This document shows, piece after piece, positions 16,737 to 25,110 of a stretch of 64,000 bases of DNA. The first letter of the stretch is position 1; each line of letters begins with the position of its first letter. Source of the stretch: Winogradskya humida (GTDB lineage Bacteria > Actinomycetota > Actinomycetes > Mycobacteriales > Micromonosporaceae); assembly GCF_016862215.1 (NCBI RefSeq), contig NZ_BOMN01000097.1, forward strand, positions 1-64,000, in the 5' to 3' direction. The position numbers and the translations under genes are program-made. The notes below the pieces were generated by a model. That model was not told the origin of the DNA, did not search any database, and saw only the letters and a list, made by a program, of their open reading frames with translations.

Positions 16737-17578
16737 GCACCCTGGCGGGCGTCCTCGGTCTCCCCGGCTTCTTCGGTCTCGTCCTCCTCAGCCTCATCGG
16801 ACGAGGAGGAAGCCGTGGCCTGCTGAGGGATGATCATGGGCAGCTGGCCGGTCGGCTGGCGCAGGGCCGGGGTGAACGTGACAGGCTCGGGCTCCTGCTT
16901 GCCCAGGTCGCCGCTGACCTGCGGCTGGTCCACCCAGAGTGAGCGCAGCTGACCCTGCATGAAGCTGGTCAGCCGGCCGCGGTAGTCCCGGTCGAATGCT
17001 TCCAGTGCCTCGATCTGCTGCTGCAACGCCTCGCGCCGGGCGCCGAGGCTGCCCACCACGTCGTCGTAACGCTGCTGGGCGGCCAGGCGCAGCTGGTCGG
17101 CGTTGGCCTGGGCGTCGGCGGTGATCCGGCCGGCCTCGCCCCGGGCCTCCAGGACGACCTTGGCGGCGTTGCGCTGCGACTCCTCGACCCGCTCGTGGGC
17201 GTCGCGGACGACCTGCTCGGCGTTGGCCCGGGCCTCGAGCAGCACCTGCTCGGCCTCGCGGCGCACGTTGTGGCCGTGCATCTGGGCCTCACGGCCGATC
17301 TCCTCGGCCGCGGCGAGCGCGTCCGTGCGGATCTTGTCGGCCTGCTGCTGGGCCCGCTGGAGGTGCTCCTCCGCGGTGCGCTGGGCCATGGTGAGCACCT
17401 GCAACGCCTGGTTCGGCGGGATGCCCTGGCCCTGCTGGTTCTGCTGCGCCTGCCCGTGCTGGGGCTGACCCTGTTGCGCTTGACCGGGCGCGAGCAGCTG
17501 GTGCTCGGAGGTGGCATTGTCCGGGGACGTCCCGTTGAACATCACTTTTACACGATCCTTCATCCGATTGTCTGTCAC
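16715..17578 (-). CDS. long coiled-coil (DivIVA/FilP-like) protein
   Basis: A 287-residue protein. After a glutamine-rich N-terminal stretch (QAQQGQPQHGQAQQNQQGQG) come about 150 residues of nearly continuous coiled coil rich in Ala, Glu, Gln and Arg (AEEHLQRAQQQADKIRTDAL, AEQVLLEARANAEQVVRDA). The C-terminus is acidic, including SSSSDEAEEDETEEAGETED. The coiled coil resembles DivIVA/Wag31-like and FilP-like cytoskeletal proteins of actinomycetes, but the N-terminal membrane-binding DivIVA motif is missing. I chose the GTG at 17578 because GGAGG stands 6 bases upstream; an ATG 5 codons later is possible. A role in polar growth or cell-shape scaffolding is plausible but unproven. Confidence 0.75.
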   Translation of the reverse strand: MTDNRMKDRVKVMFNGTSPDNATSEHQLLAPGQAQQGQPQHGQAQQNQQGQGIPPNQALQVLTMAQRTAEEHLQRAQQQADKIRTDALAAAEEIGREAQMHGHNVRREAEQVLLEARANAEQVVRDAHERVEESQRNAAKVVLEARGEAGRITADAQANADQLRLAAQQRYDDVVGSLGARREALQQQIEALEAFDRDYRGRLTSFMQGQLRSLWVDQPQVSGDLGKQEPEPVTFTPALRQPTGQLPMIIPQQATASSSSDEAEEDETEEAGETEDARQGAHASRDE

Positions 17579-17670
17579 CGGAGACCTCCGCACGTGGCCC
17601 TGGAACGGCGGGATGCTACCAACCGAACCAGGGCACGCGCGAGAGTGGTTCGCGTTCCGGGGTTAACTGA

Positions 17671-18108
17671 TTACGGCGAGGTGCTGCCGCTGGACGCGAT
17701 CGAGATCAGGCTGCCGCCGCACGCGCACAGGATGATGAACAGCGCGACGCCCAGCATGATCCAGGTGGCGACCATGCCGGGGAACTTCTGCGGCGGGCTG
17801 CCGAGCGCGCCGCCGAGGAACGCGATCGTGGGCGCCTTGTACTCGAGCTCGACGGTCTCACCCGGCTGCACGGTGACGCCGAGGTCGGCGCTGCCGATCC
17901 GCGACGGGATCAGGTAGGGCACGTGCACGTGGACGTGGTGCTGGCCCGCCGGCACGGGGACGACGGTGCGCCCCCAGGCCTTCGCCACGATGTGGCCGTT
18001 GAAGCTGATCTCCGGCTTGAAGAGCCCCATCAGGAATGCGAGCCAGAAGTACTTGGTCGTGATGGCGATCGCCCCGCCCGGAGCGCCCTGCTGCTGTCCT
18101 GGATACAC
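17671..18108 (-). CDS. small membrane protein, unrecognised
   Basis: A 145-residue protein of unknown function. The N-terminal 80 residues are soluble and beta-rich (PEISFNGHIVAKAWGRTVVP, then VPAGQHHVHVHVPYLIP). A single strong membrane segment lies near the C-terminus (VATWIMLGVALFIILCACGG) with a short Ser/Gly tail. A weaker hydrophobic stretch, YFWLAFLMGLF, is near residue 20. The start is a GTG with a modest AGGGGA site. The gene lies behind the coiled-coil gene in the opposite transcription order, with 92 bases between, so the two may be separate units. The pattern suggests a surface-exposed small beta domain anchored by one helix. Confidence 0.62.
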   Translation of the reverse strand: MYPGQQQGAPGGAIAITTKYFWLAFLMGLFKPEISFNGHIVAKAWGRTVVPVPAGQHHVHVHVPYLIPSRIGSADLGVTVQPGETVELEYKAPTIAFLGGALGSPPQKFPGMVATWIMLGVALFIILCACGGSLISIASSGSTSP

Positions 18109-18351
18109 CGTGGTCCCCTGCCCCGTTCAACTGTGCCTTCATCCTGCCGTTGCGGCAGTCGGCAGAGGATAGGGCACAACGCGCCCACCAGGGAAGAAGG
18201 TCCCTCCCGTGAGGTAACAACGGGCTGAAACTCCCCATTTGTTACACCGGTCATGGACAGCGCCCGATCCGTTCGGCCATGGTCGCGACGCCGCGGATCC
18301 CCGCGCGCCTTCCCCCTTGAAAAAAACCGAGCCCCTTGGAAAGGAACCGAG

Positions 18352-20217
18352 TTGCGCAGAACCACCAAGCGGCGGCTGTTCTCATCGGGAGTGGTGGCCG
18401 CCGTCGTCATCGGCGCCGCGGCCTACGTCACCGCCACCGTGCTGCCGTCATCCGCGGCGACGAGCGCCAACGTCTGGCTCACCACCCCCGACCGGACGAA
18501 TCTGCTCACCCAGCAGGCGGCGGTCGCGTTCGGCGGCACCGGATCGGGCACCGTCATCACGGTCGATCCCGCGAAGACGTACCAGAGCATGGTCGGTTTC
18601 GGTGCCTCGTTCACCGACTCCGCCGCGTACAACATCTTCCATTCCCCGCAGCGCGACGCGGTGATGACAAAACTGTTCGACCCGGCCGCCGGAATCGGCC
18701 TGAGCTGGGTGCGCCAGCCGATCGCGGCCAGCGATTACTCACGCTCCTTCTACACCTACGACGACGGCGCGGGCTTCTCGATCGCGCACGACCAGGACTA
18801 CATTCTTCCGCTGCTCACCCAGGCCCGCGCGCTGAACCCCCAGGTCACTTTCATGGGTACGCCGTGGAGCGCACCCGCCCGCATGAAGACCAATTCCGCG
18901 TTGATCGGCGGCTCGCTGAAAGACGCCAGCATCGGTGACTACACGGACTATCTCGTCAAGTTCGCGCAGGCGTACCGCGATGCGGGCGTACCCATCGGAT
19001 ATCTGAGCGTGCAGAACGAGCCGAAGTTCTCGCCGCCGGGTTATCCGGGCATGCTCATGACCGCCGACCAGCAGGCCCGCGTCATCAACGCGCTCGCCCC
19101 GAAACTCGCGGCGGCTGGGCTGAGCACCAGGATCCTCGGGTACGACCACAACTGGGACGACACCACGTACGCCCAGAGCGTCAACTCCGCCGCCGGCGCC
19201 AACGTCGCGGGCTCGGCCTGGCACTGCTACGCGGGTGACCCGGCCGCGCAGAGCACCGTGCACAACGCCCAGCCGGCGAAGGACCTGTTCTTCACCGAGT
19301 GTTCGGGCACCGAGTCGTCGGACACCTCGAAGACGTTCGGCGACAGCCTGTGGTGGCAGGGCCGCAACCTCGCGATCGGCGCGACCCGCAACTGGGCGAA
19401 GACCGTGACCACCTGGAACATGGCCCTGAACGCCCAGCACGGCCCGGTGATCGGCAGCTGCACGAACTGCACGGGCGTGGTGACCACCGACGGCGGTTCG
19501 GTGAGCTACAACGCGGAGTACTACGTGCTCGGGCATCTCAGCAAGTTCGTCAAGCCGGGCGCGGTGCGCATCGACTCGACGGCGGTCGCGCAGGGCGGCA
19601 TCGAGAACGTCGCCTTCCGCAACCCGGACGGGACGATCGCGCTGGTCACGGTGAACACCGGTGGCGCGCAGGACTTCCAGGTCTCGTTCCAGGGCCAGAA
19701 GTTCGGTTACCGCCTCCCGGCCGGTTCCATGGCCACCTTCACCTGGCCCGGCGGTGGCGCGACGACGCCGCCTGCCACCACGCCGCCCACCACCACGCCG
19801 CCCACCACCACGCCGCCTGCCACCACGCCGCCGGCCTCGGGGGTCAAGCTTGTCGGCGCGGGTGGGAAGTGCCTCGACGTCACGGGCAGCTCCGCCGCGA
19901 ACGGGACGCTGCCCCAGGTCTGGGACTGCTTCGGCGACGCGAACCAGCTCTGGCAGCACCCGGCGGACACCACGCTGCGCTCGCTCGGCAAGTGCCTCGA
20001 TGTGAAGGACAACCTGACAACTGACGGCGCGGCGGTCCAGATGTGGGACTGCTTCGGCGGCCCGAACCAGCAGTGGACGTACACCGCCGGCCACGACCTG
20101 GTGAACGTGGCGAGCGGTAAATGCCTCGATATCAAGGACGCCGCCACCACCAACGGTGCAAAACTGCAGATCTGGACGTGTACGGGCGCGGCGAACCAGA
20201 AGTGGGCGGGCCTCTGA
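18352..20217 (+). CDS. secreted GH30 glycosidase with ricin-type lectin domain
   Basis: A 621-residue secreted enzyme. A signal peptide (RRTTKRRLFSSG followed by a hydrophobic core) precedes a GH30 catalytic domain, residues about 50-475. The acid/base is Glu223 in VQNEP and the nucleophile Glu316 in FFTECSG. GH30 members hydrolyse beta-1,6-glucan, glucosylceramide or xylan. A linker of repeated PPTTT/PPATT leads to a C-terminal ricin B lectin (CBM13) domain with three repeats, each ending in a QxW-like motif (NQLW, NQQW, NQKW) and each with GKCLD. The start is the TTG at 18352 because GGAAAGGAA stands a few bases before it; earlier in-frame codons have no site and no signal-peptide character. 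A strong terminator follows. Confidence 0.88.
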   Translation: MRRTTKRRLFSSGVVAAVVIGAAAYVTATVLPSSAATSANVWLTTPDRTNLLTQQAAVAFGGTGSGTVITVDPAKTYQSMVGFGASFTDSAAYNIFHSPQRDAVMTKLFDPAAGIGLSWVRQPIAASDYSRSFYTYDDGAGFSIAHDQDYILPLLTQARALNPQVTFMGTPWSAPARMKTNSALIGGSLKDASIGDYTDYLVKFAQAYRDAGVPIGYLSVQNEPKFSPPGYPGMLMTADQQARVINALAPKLAAAGLSTRILGYDHNWDDTTYAQSVNSAAGANVAGSAWHCYAGDPAAQSTVHNAQPAKDLFFTECSGTESSDTSKTFGDSLWWQGRNLAIGATRNWAKTVTTWNMALNAQHGPVIGSCTNCTGVVTTDGGSVSYNAEYYVLGHLSKFVKPGAVRIDSTAVAQGGIENVAFRNPDGTIALVTVNTGGAQDFQVSFQGQKFGYRLPAGSMATFTWPGGGATTPPATTPPTTTPPTTTPPATTPPASGVKLVGAGGKCLDVTGSSAANGTLPQVWDCFGDANQLWQHPADTTLRSLGKCLDVKDNLTTDGAAVQMWDCFGGPNQQWTYTAGHDLVNVASGKCLDIKDAATTNGAKLQIWTCTGAANQKWAGL

Positions 20218-20236
20218 CGGTCCCCGCCGCACGACA

Positions 20237-20270
20237 GCGCCCCCGGGTTCTCCCGGGGGCGCCCTTTTTT
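20237..20270 (+). terminator. rho-independent terminator after GH30 gene
   Basis: An 11-bp perfect stem, GCGCCCCCGGG with CCCGGGGGCGC, a 4-base loop and a run of six T residues follow the GH30 stop by about 20 bases. This is the clearest intrinsic terminator of the window. Confidence 0.9.
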
Positions 20271-20348
20271 ACCAAAGTTTGTTCACCATCACCCGAATTC
20301 CCCTGGAGTACCTCAATATATGAATAGACACCTGCCGATAGGAGAGCC

Positions 20349-22121
20349 ATGCCCCTGAAGCGAGCCCTGCCCCTCAAACGAGCCCTGCCCCTCAAGCGCT
20401 TACTGGCCGCGGCCGTCGCCGGGCTGTTCGGTGCGACCGCCCTCGCCGTCACCCCGGCCCATGCCGCGATCACCTCACCGGCGGCCACGAACACCGCCAC
20501 GACGGTCACCTACACGTTCGGCTACACCGGCGCTCCGGCCTTCCGCCGGGTCTATGTGGACGCCGACCGCAGCACCGCCACCGGCTTCGCGACCGCCGGG
20601 GTCGGCGCCGACTTCCTGCTCGAGAACGGCACCCTCTACCGCAATTCCGGCAGCGGCTGGAGCTGGACCTCGGTCGCCACGGTCACCCACACCGCGGCGA
20701 ACGGCACCGCCACCTGGACGGTCAACCGGTCGGACCTGGGCGAGACGGCGACCCCGGGCGACGCCGACCTGGTCTTCCAGATCGAGTCCCCGCTCGAGAC
20801 CTCAGCGAAGATCACGCAGACCTACACCGGCGGCTCGGACGGCTCCGTGTCCTACGCCGCGAGCACCGAGGACATCACGAACCCGGAGCGCGGGCTCTAC
20901 CACCACACCCAGGACTGCGACGCGGCCGACTTCAACCAGTCGACCCTGGCGGCGTACCGCGCGAACGATCACATCTCGCTGGTCATGTGCATCTTCTACC
21001 TGGCCGCGTTCAAGAACTCCGCGATCAGTGCGGACGCTCTCGCGAAGTTCCAGCGCCAAGCGGACACCGTGCGGGCAGCCGGGCTCAAGATGATCGTCCG
21101 GTTCGCGTACACCACGAACACCGCCGGCGACGACGCCCCGCTGAGCCGGGTTCTCGCCCACATCGACCAGCTCAAGCCGCTCCTGCAGGCGAACAGCGAC
21201 GTCATCCACGTGATGCAGGCGGGCTTCATCGGCGCCTGGGGCGAGTGGTACTACACGCAGAACTTCGGCAACGCCGGCGTCGTCTCCGCCACCGACAAGG
21301 CGAACCGCAAGGCCGTCGTCGACAAGCTGCTCAGCGCGCTGCCGGCCGACCGCATGGTCCAGCTCCGCACACCGGCATTCAAACGCGACTTGTACGCGAC
21401 GGAGCCCGTTTCCGCCGCGCAGGCGTACACCGGAACGCCGGTCGCCCGCCTCGGGCACCACAACGACTGCTTCCTGGCAAGCCCCGACGACTACGGCACG
21501 TTCGTCAACCCCGCCGTGGAATACCCGTACCTCGCCGCGGACACGAAGTACGTCGTCATGGGCGGCGAGACCTGCGGCGTGAACTCCCCGCGCTCGGACT
21601 GCCCGACCGCGACGCAGGAGCTCGCGCTGTTCCACTACAACTACCTCAACACCGACTACAACCAGTCCGTCCTGAACACCTGGACGGCCGGCGGGTGCAT
21701 TACCACGGTCCGGCGCAGCCTCGGCTACCGCTTCGCCCTCACCACCGGGGTGTACCCGGCCACCGCCACCCGCAACGGCACCCTGGCGGTCCGGTTCACC
21801 GTCCGCAACGACGGCTGGTCGGCGCCCGCCAACCCGCGCAAGGCCGTGCTCGTGCTGCGCAACACCGGCACCGGGGCGCTCTACCGGCTCCCGCTCGCCG
21901 CCGACCCGCGCCGCTGGGCGGCCGGCACGACCACCACGGTCAGTGAGTCGCCGTCGCTCACCGGCATCCCCGCGGGCAGCTACCGGTTGCTGCTCAGCCT
22001 GCCCGACCCGGCGACCGGCCTCGCGGCCCGCGCCGACTACGCGATCCAGCTCGCCAACACCGGCGTGTGGGAGGCCACGACCGGTTACAACGACCTGCTG
22101 CGTACCGTGACCATTGCTTGA
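20349..22121 (+). CDS. secreted DUF4874/DUF4832 protein with extra N-terminal domain
   Basis: A 590-residue secreted protein. The N-terminus holds a repeated PLKRAL (three near-copies) before a hydrophobic signal core and a cleavage site near PAHAA. Residues 40-160 form an extra beta-rich domain (VTYTFGYTGAPAFRRVYVDA). From about residue 170 come DUF4874 (ITNPERGLYHH, later GFIGAWGEWYYTQNFGN) and DUF4832 (FHYNYLNTDYN, FTVRNDGWSAPANPRKAVLV) as in a TIM-barrel glycosidase-like fold plus beta sandwich. The enzymatic activity of these domains is not established. AGGAGA before the ATG supports the start. The next gene is a paralogue without the extra domain. Its location behind a GH30 enzyme suggests polysaccharide breakdown. 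Confidence 0.82.
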   Translation: MPLKRALPLKRALPLKRLLAAAVAGLFGATALAVTPAHAAITSPAATNTATTVTYTFGYTGAPAFRRVYVDADRSTATGFATAGVGADFLLENGTLYRNSGSGWSWTSVATVTHTAANGTATWTVNRSDLGETATPGDADLVFQIESPLETSAKITQTYTGGSDGSVSYAASTEDITNPERGLYHHTQDCDAADFNQSTLAAYRANDHISLVMCIFYLAAFKNSAISADALAKFQRQADTVRAAGLKMIVRFAYTTNTAGDDAPLSRVLAHIDQLKPLLQANSDVIHVMQAGFIGAWGEWYYTQNFGNAGVVSATDKANRKAVVDKLLSALPADRMVQLRTPAFKRDLYATEPVSAAQAYTGTPVARLGHHNDCFLASPDDYGTFVNPAVEYPYLAADTKYVVMGGETCGVNSPRSDCPTATQELALFHYNYLNTDYNQSVLNTWTAGGCITTVRRSLGYRFALTTGVYPATATRNGTLAVRFTVRNDGWSAPANPRKAVLVLRNTGTGALYRLPLAADPRRWAAGTTTTVSESPSLTGIPAGSYRLLLSLPDPATGLAARADYAIQLANTGVWEATTGYNDLLRTVTIA

Positions 22122-22133
22122 GAAATGCTGAAG

Positions 22134-22170
22134 GGCGCTCGGGGCAGATTCCCCCGAGCGCCTTTCTTTT
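22134..22170 (+). terminator. rho-independent terminator
   Basis: GGCGCTCGGGG and CCCCGAGCGCC form an 11-bp stem with a 7-base loop, followed by TTTCTTTT, 12 bases after the stop of the first DUF4832 gene. The second paralogue is therefore probably transcribed on its own. Confidence 0.88.
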
Positions 22171-22216
22171 ATCGTGTTATGCGGCTTTTCATCGGAGTTT
22201 GTCCTAGCGTATTCTC

Positions 22217-23599
22217 ATGCCTCTGAAACGCATGCCGGCCGCGGCTCTCACCGGTCTGCTCTGTGCCACCATTGTCGGCGCGGCCCCGCCCTTCGCCACG
22301 AAGGCCCGCGCCGCGGACAACTCGGTTGCCTACAGCGCGGACGGCGCCGACATCGCCAATCCCGAGCGCGGTTTCTACCACTACCCCGGAAACTGTGACT
22401 CGCACGACTTCGACCGTGATCGACTTCTGTCGTTCCGCAGAAAAGAGCACATCTCACTTGTGATGTGCATGTTCTATCTCACGCCGTACAAGCATTCCCC
22501 GATCAGCGACGCGGCCCTGAAGCAATTCCAGCAACAAGCCGATGTCGTACGCTCGGCGGGGCTCAAAATGGTCGTCCGGTTCGCCTACACCGCCGATATG
22601 GGCGGCGACGATGCCACATCGGACCGTATCCTCGCGCACATCGACCAGCTCGCACCCGTACTGCGCGCCAACGCCGACATCATCCACGTCCTGCAGGCGG
22701 GTTTCATCGGCGCCTGGGGCGAGTGGTACTACACGCAGAACTTCGGCAACCTCGGCCAGATCTCCCCGGCCGACTGGGCCAACCGCAAAGCCATCCTGGA
22801 CAAGCTGCTCACGGTGCTACCGGCCGACCGCATGCTCCAGGTCCGCACCATGGCCTACAAGCAGACGTTGTACGACCCCGATCCCGTCTCGGACGCCGAG
22901 GCCTACTCCGGCACCATCCCCGCCCGCCTCGGCCACCACAACGACTGTTTCCTGGCCGCCGCCGACGACATGGGCACGTTCCGCAACCCGAACGCGGAGT
23001 ACCCGTACCTCGAGGCGGACACCCGGTACGTCGCCATGGGCGGGGAAACCTGCGCCAAGAACTCCCCCCGCACGGACTGCCCGACCGCGGTCCAGGAGCT
23101 GACCCAGTTCCACTACAACTTCCTCAACGAGGACTACCACCCGGACGTGCTCGCCAGCTGGTCCTCCGGCGGCTGCATCGACACCATCCGCCGCAGCCTC
23201 GGCTACCGCTTCACCCTCGTCAGCGGCTCCTACCCGGACACCGCCGCCCCCGGCGGCACCCTGCCGATCACCTTCACCGTCCGCAACGACGGCTGGTCCG
23301 CCCCGGCCAACCCCCGCGACGCCGCCCTGGTCCTGCGCAACACCGAAACCGGCATCAACTACCTCCGCTTCCTCAGCACCGACCCCCGCCACTGGGCCCC
23401 CGGCACCACCACCACAGCCACCGAAACCGTGTCCCTGAACGGTCTCGCACCCGGCACGTACGACCTCCTTCTCGACCTGCCCGACCCTGGCGCCCGCCTG
23501 GCCGGCCGCCCCGAGTACTCCATCCACCTCGCCAACGAGAACCTCTGGGAACCCAGCACCGGCTACAACAAACTCCGCCACAAGGTGACCATCAGCTGA
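22217..23599 (+). CDS. secreted DUF4874/DUF4832 protein, paralogue
   Basis: A 460-residue secreted protein closely related to the preceding gene over its whole length after the signal. Identical stretches include GFIGAWGEWYYTQNFGN and FTVRNDGWSAPANPR. The signal peptide is MPLKRMPAAALTGLLCATIV with cleavage near ARAA; the extra beta domain of the paralogue is absent. DUF4874 covers about residues 45-210 and DUF4832 about 230-455. Acidic residues in GAWGEW are conserved in both copies and are candidates for catalysis, an inference from position only. No strong ribosome-binding site precedes the ATG. The tandem pair looks like a local duplication followed by domain gain or loss. Confidence 0.82.
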   Translation: MPLKRMPAAALTGLLCATIVGAAPPFATKARAADNSVAYSADGADIANPERGFYHYPGNCDSHDFDRDRLLSFRRKEHISLVMCMFYLTPYKHSPISDAALKQFQQQADVVRSAGLKMVVRFAYTADMGGDDATSDRILAHIDQLAPVLRANADIIHVLQAGFIGAWGEWYYTQNFGNLGQISPADWANRKAILDKLLTVLPADRMLQVRTMAYKQTLYDPDPVSDAEAYSGTIPARLGHHNDCFLAAADDMGTFRNPNAEYPYLEADTRYVAMGGETCAKNSPRTDCPTAVQELTQFHYNFLNEDYHPDVLASWSSGGCIDTIRRSLGYRFTLVSGSYPDTAAPGGTLPITFTVRNDGWSAPANPRDAALVLRNTETGINYLRFLSTDPRHWAPGTTTTATETVSLNGLAPGTYDLLLDLPDPGARLAGRPEYSIHLANENLWEPSTGYNKLRHKVTIS

Positions 23600-23619
23600 C
23601 CCACCACAACACCCGGCCC

Positions 23620-23650
23620 GGGCCGACGGCGCTCCCTACGCCGCCGGCCC
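23620..23650 (+). terminator. hairpin terminator after second DUF4832 gene
   Basis: GGGCCGACGGCG pairs with CGCCGCCGGCCC with one mismatch and a short loop, 20 bases after the stop codon. No T tract follows. It lies between convergent genes. Confidence 0.55.
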
Positions 23651-23733
23651 GTCAGTAACCGCCCGTCAGTACCGCGCGTCAGTGGTGACCCGTCGGCGCT
23701 GGCCCGTCGGCAGCGGTTTGTGGCCGTCAACGG

Positions 23734-24144
23734 TCAGGGCTGCCGGCGGAGCAGCACTCGGATGGTCAGCCAGCACAGATGGGCGAAGCAGAACGCAGCG
23801 ACGGCGTAACCCGTGAGCTGGCGCCACCGCACGTCGTCGGAGTTCGCGAAGATCAGCCCGATCACGACGCCCGCGATGTCGAGCCGGGCCGTGCGCCACG
23901 CGGCTCCCCCACGCCCGACCTGCCGGAACGGGTCCCGCCCGATCGCCACCCGCAGCGCGTCGGCGAACTGGACCCGGCTGAACTCGTTGCGGCCACCGGC
24001 TTCCACGGTCTCGTCGAGGATCGGCCGGACGATCTCCAGCTCCTCGGCGGACAGCCGCGCGACGTGCGGGCGCGGCCCGGCATGGATCGTGACGACAAAG
24101 CCCTTGCCGCGCGGTACGGCTTCCCAGGTATCGATGACAACCAT
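23734..24144 (-). CDS. small membrane-associated protein, unrecognised
   Basis: A 136-residue protein. The N-terminal 75 residues are soluble and include a beta-alpha pattern (MVVIDTWEAVPRGKGFVVTI, then RLSAEELEIVRPILDET). The C-terminal part has two hydrophobic stretches, LDIAGVVIGLIFA and YAVAAFCFAHLCWLTIRVLL, separated by a short polar loop, so one or two membrane helices are likely. The start was placed at the ATG ending at 24144 because the sequence before it has no coding character. No convincing ribosome-binding site is present. The gene is divergent from the Pr6Pr-type membrane protein. I do not recognise the family. Confidence 0.55.
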   Translation of the reverse strand: MVVIDTWEAVPRGKGFVVTIHAGPRPHVARLSAEELEIVRPILDETVEAGGRNEFSRVQFADALRVAIGRDPFRQVGRGGAAWRTARLDIAGVVIGLIFANSDDVRWRQLTGYAVAAFCFAHLCWLTIRVLLRRQP

Positions 24145-24240
24145 CGTAGGGGTGCCGCGCGCCCGCCGCGAGACTCCCGCATAATCCAGAGAATCGATCA
24201 AGCCCCCTTGAGCATGACCCGCCGGAAGGACCCTCCCCCG

Positions 24241-25110
24241 ATGACCGTCCTGTCCCGTCCCGAGCTGTGGTGGCGGGTGGCGATCGTCGCCTGCGGCTAC
24301 ACCGGCTTCCAGATGGACCAGCACCGGTTCGCCTACTACACGAACCAGAGCAACCTGATCGTCCTCGGCTACTTCGGCGCCACGATCTACTGGATGCTGA
24401 AACGCGGCACCACCGCTCCGGCCGCACCCCGGCTCCGCGGCCCGGTCACGCTCTGGATCGTGATCACGTGCCTGATCTCGCATTTCGTGCTCAACCACGG
24501 CGCCAACCCGCTACCCGGCCTCACCCACGGCGACCCAGCGACCGAACTCACCAACCGCTCGCTCTTCCTGATGCACTACGCGGTGCCGATCATGGTCCTG
24601 CTCGACTGGCTCCTCTTCGGCCCCCGCCGGGCATCACCCTGGCGAGACCTCCCGCTCTGGCTCATCTACCCGTTCGTGTACGGCATCACGTCCATCTTCC
24701 GAGCCATCCTCTTCCCCGAGGTCCCGGACCGCTACCCGTACTTCTTCTTCAGCCCCGAGGGCAAGGGCTACCTGGGCGTAGCGCTCTGGATGGTCGCCCT
24801 CCTGGCCCTCTTCGCCCTCCTCGGCGCAGCCCTCCTGACCCTCGACCGCCTCCTCGCCGCCCTCCCCCGCAGAACCGCCCCTGCGCCCCCAGCCACCGCG
24901 AGCCAAACCGCCACCGCAGGCCAAGCCCGCGCACCACGCCAAGCAGGCCCAGCCGACGGCCGGGCCAGCCACCCGAGCGACGACTCAGGGAAGCCCGGGC
25001 TGGTTACAGGGCCGGGAATCGCAGGACCGGAAATCACAGGGCCAGGAATCACAGGGCCAGGAATCACAGGGCCACGAAGCGGTAGCCCTTCGCCGACAGC
25101 GCGGGGATGA
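24241..25110 (+). CDS. Pr6Pr-family membrane protein
   Basis: A 289-residue integral membrane protein of the Pr6Pr family, related to the FAR-17a/AIG1 fold. About six helices are visible (WRVAIVACGYTGF, NLIVLGYFGATIYWM, TLWIVITCLISHFVL, FLMHYAVPIMVLLDWLLF, LWLIYPFVYGITSIF and ALWMVALLALFALLGAALL). The conserved loop PEVPDRYPYFFF and the histidine-containing FVLNHGANPLPG are typical. The function of bacterial members is unknown; eukaryotic relatives are membrane hydrolases. The ATG at 24241 was preferred over the one at 24214 because GGAAGGA precedes it. The C-terminal 70 residues are low-complexity, with repeated ITGPG, and the end overlaps the convergent deacetylase gene by 47 bases. Confidence 0.75.
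   Translation: MTVLSRPELWWRVAIVACGYTGFQMDQHRFAYYTNQSNLIVLGYFGATIYWMLKRGTTAPAAPRLRGPVTLWIVITCLISHFVLNHGANPLPGLTHGDPATELTNRSLFLMHYAVPIMVLLDWLLFGPRRASPWRDLPLWLIYPFVYGITSIFRAILFPEVPDRYPYFFFSPEGKGYLGVALWMVALLALFALLGAALLTLDRLLAALPRRTAPAPPATASQTATAGQARAPRQAGPADGRASHPSDDSGKPGLVTGPGIAGPEITGPGITGPGITGPRSGSPSPTARG

Noticed and set aside
23648..23690. Repeated CGTCAGT words after the second DUF4832 gene
   Set aside because: Three short imperfect copies next to a terminator hairpin; too small and irregular to call a repeat array.
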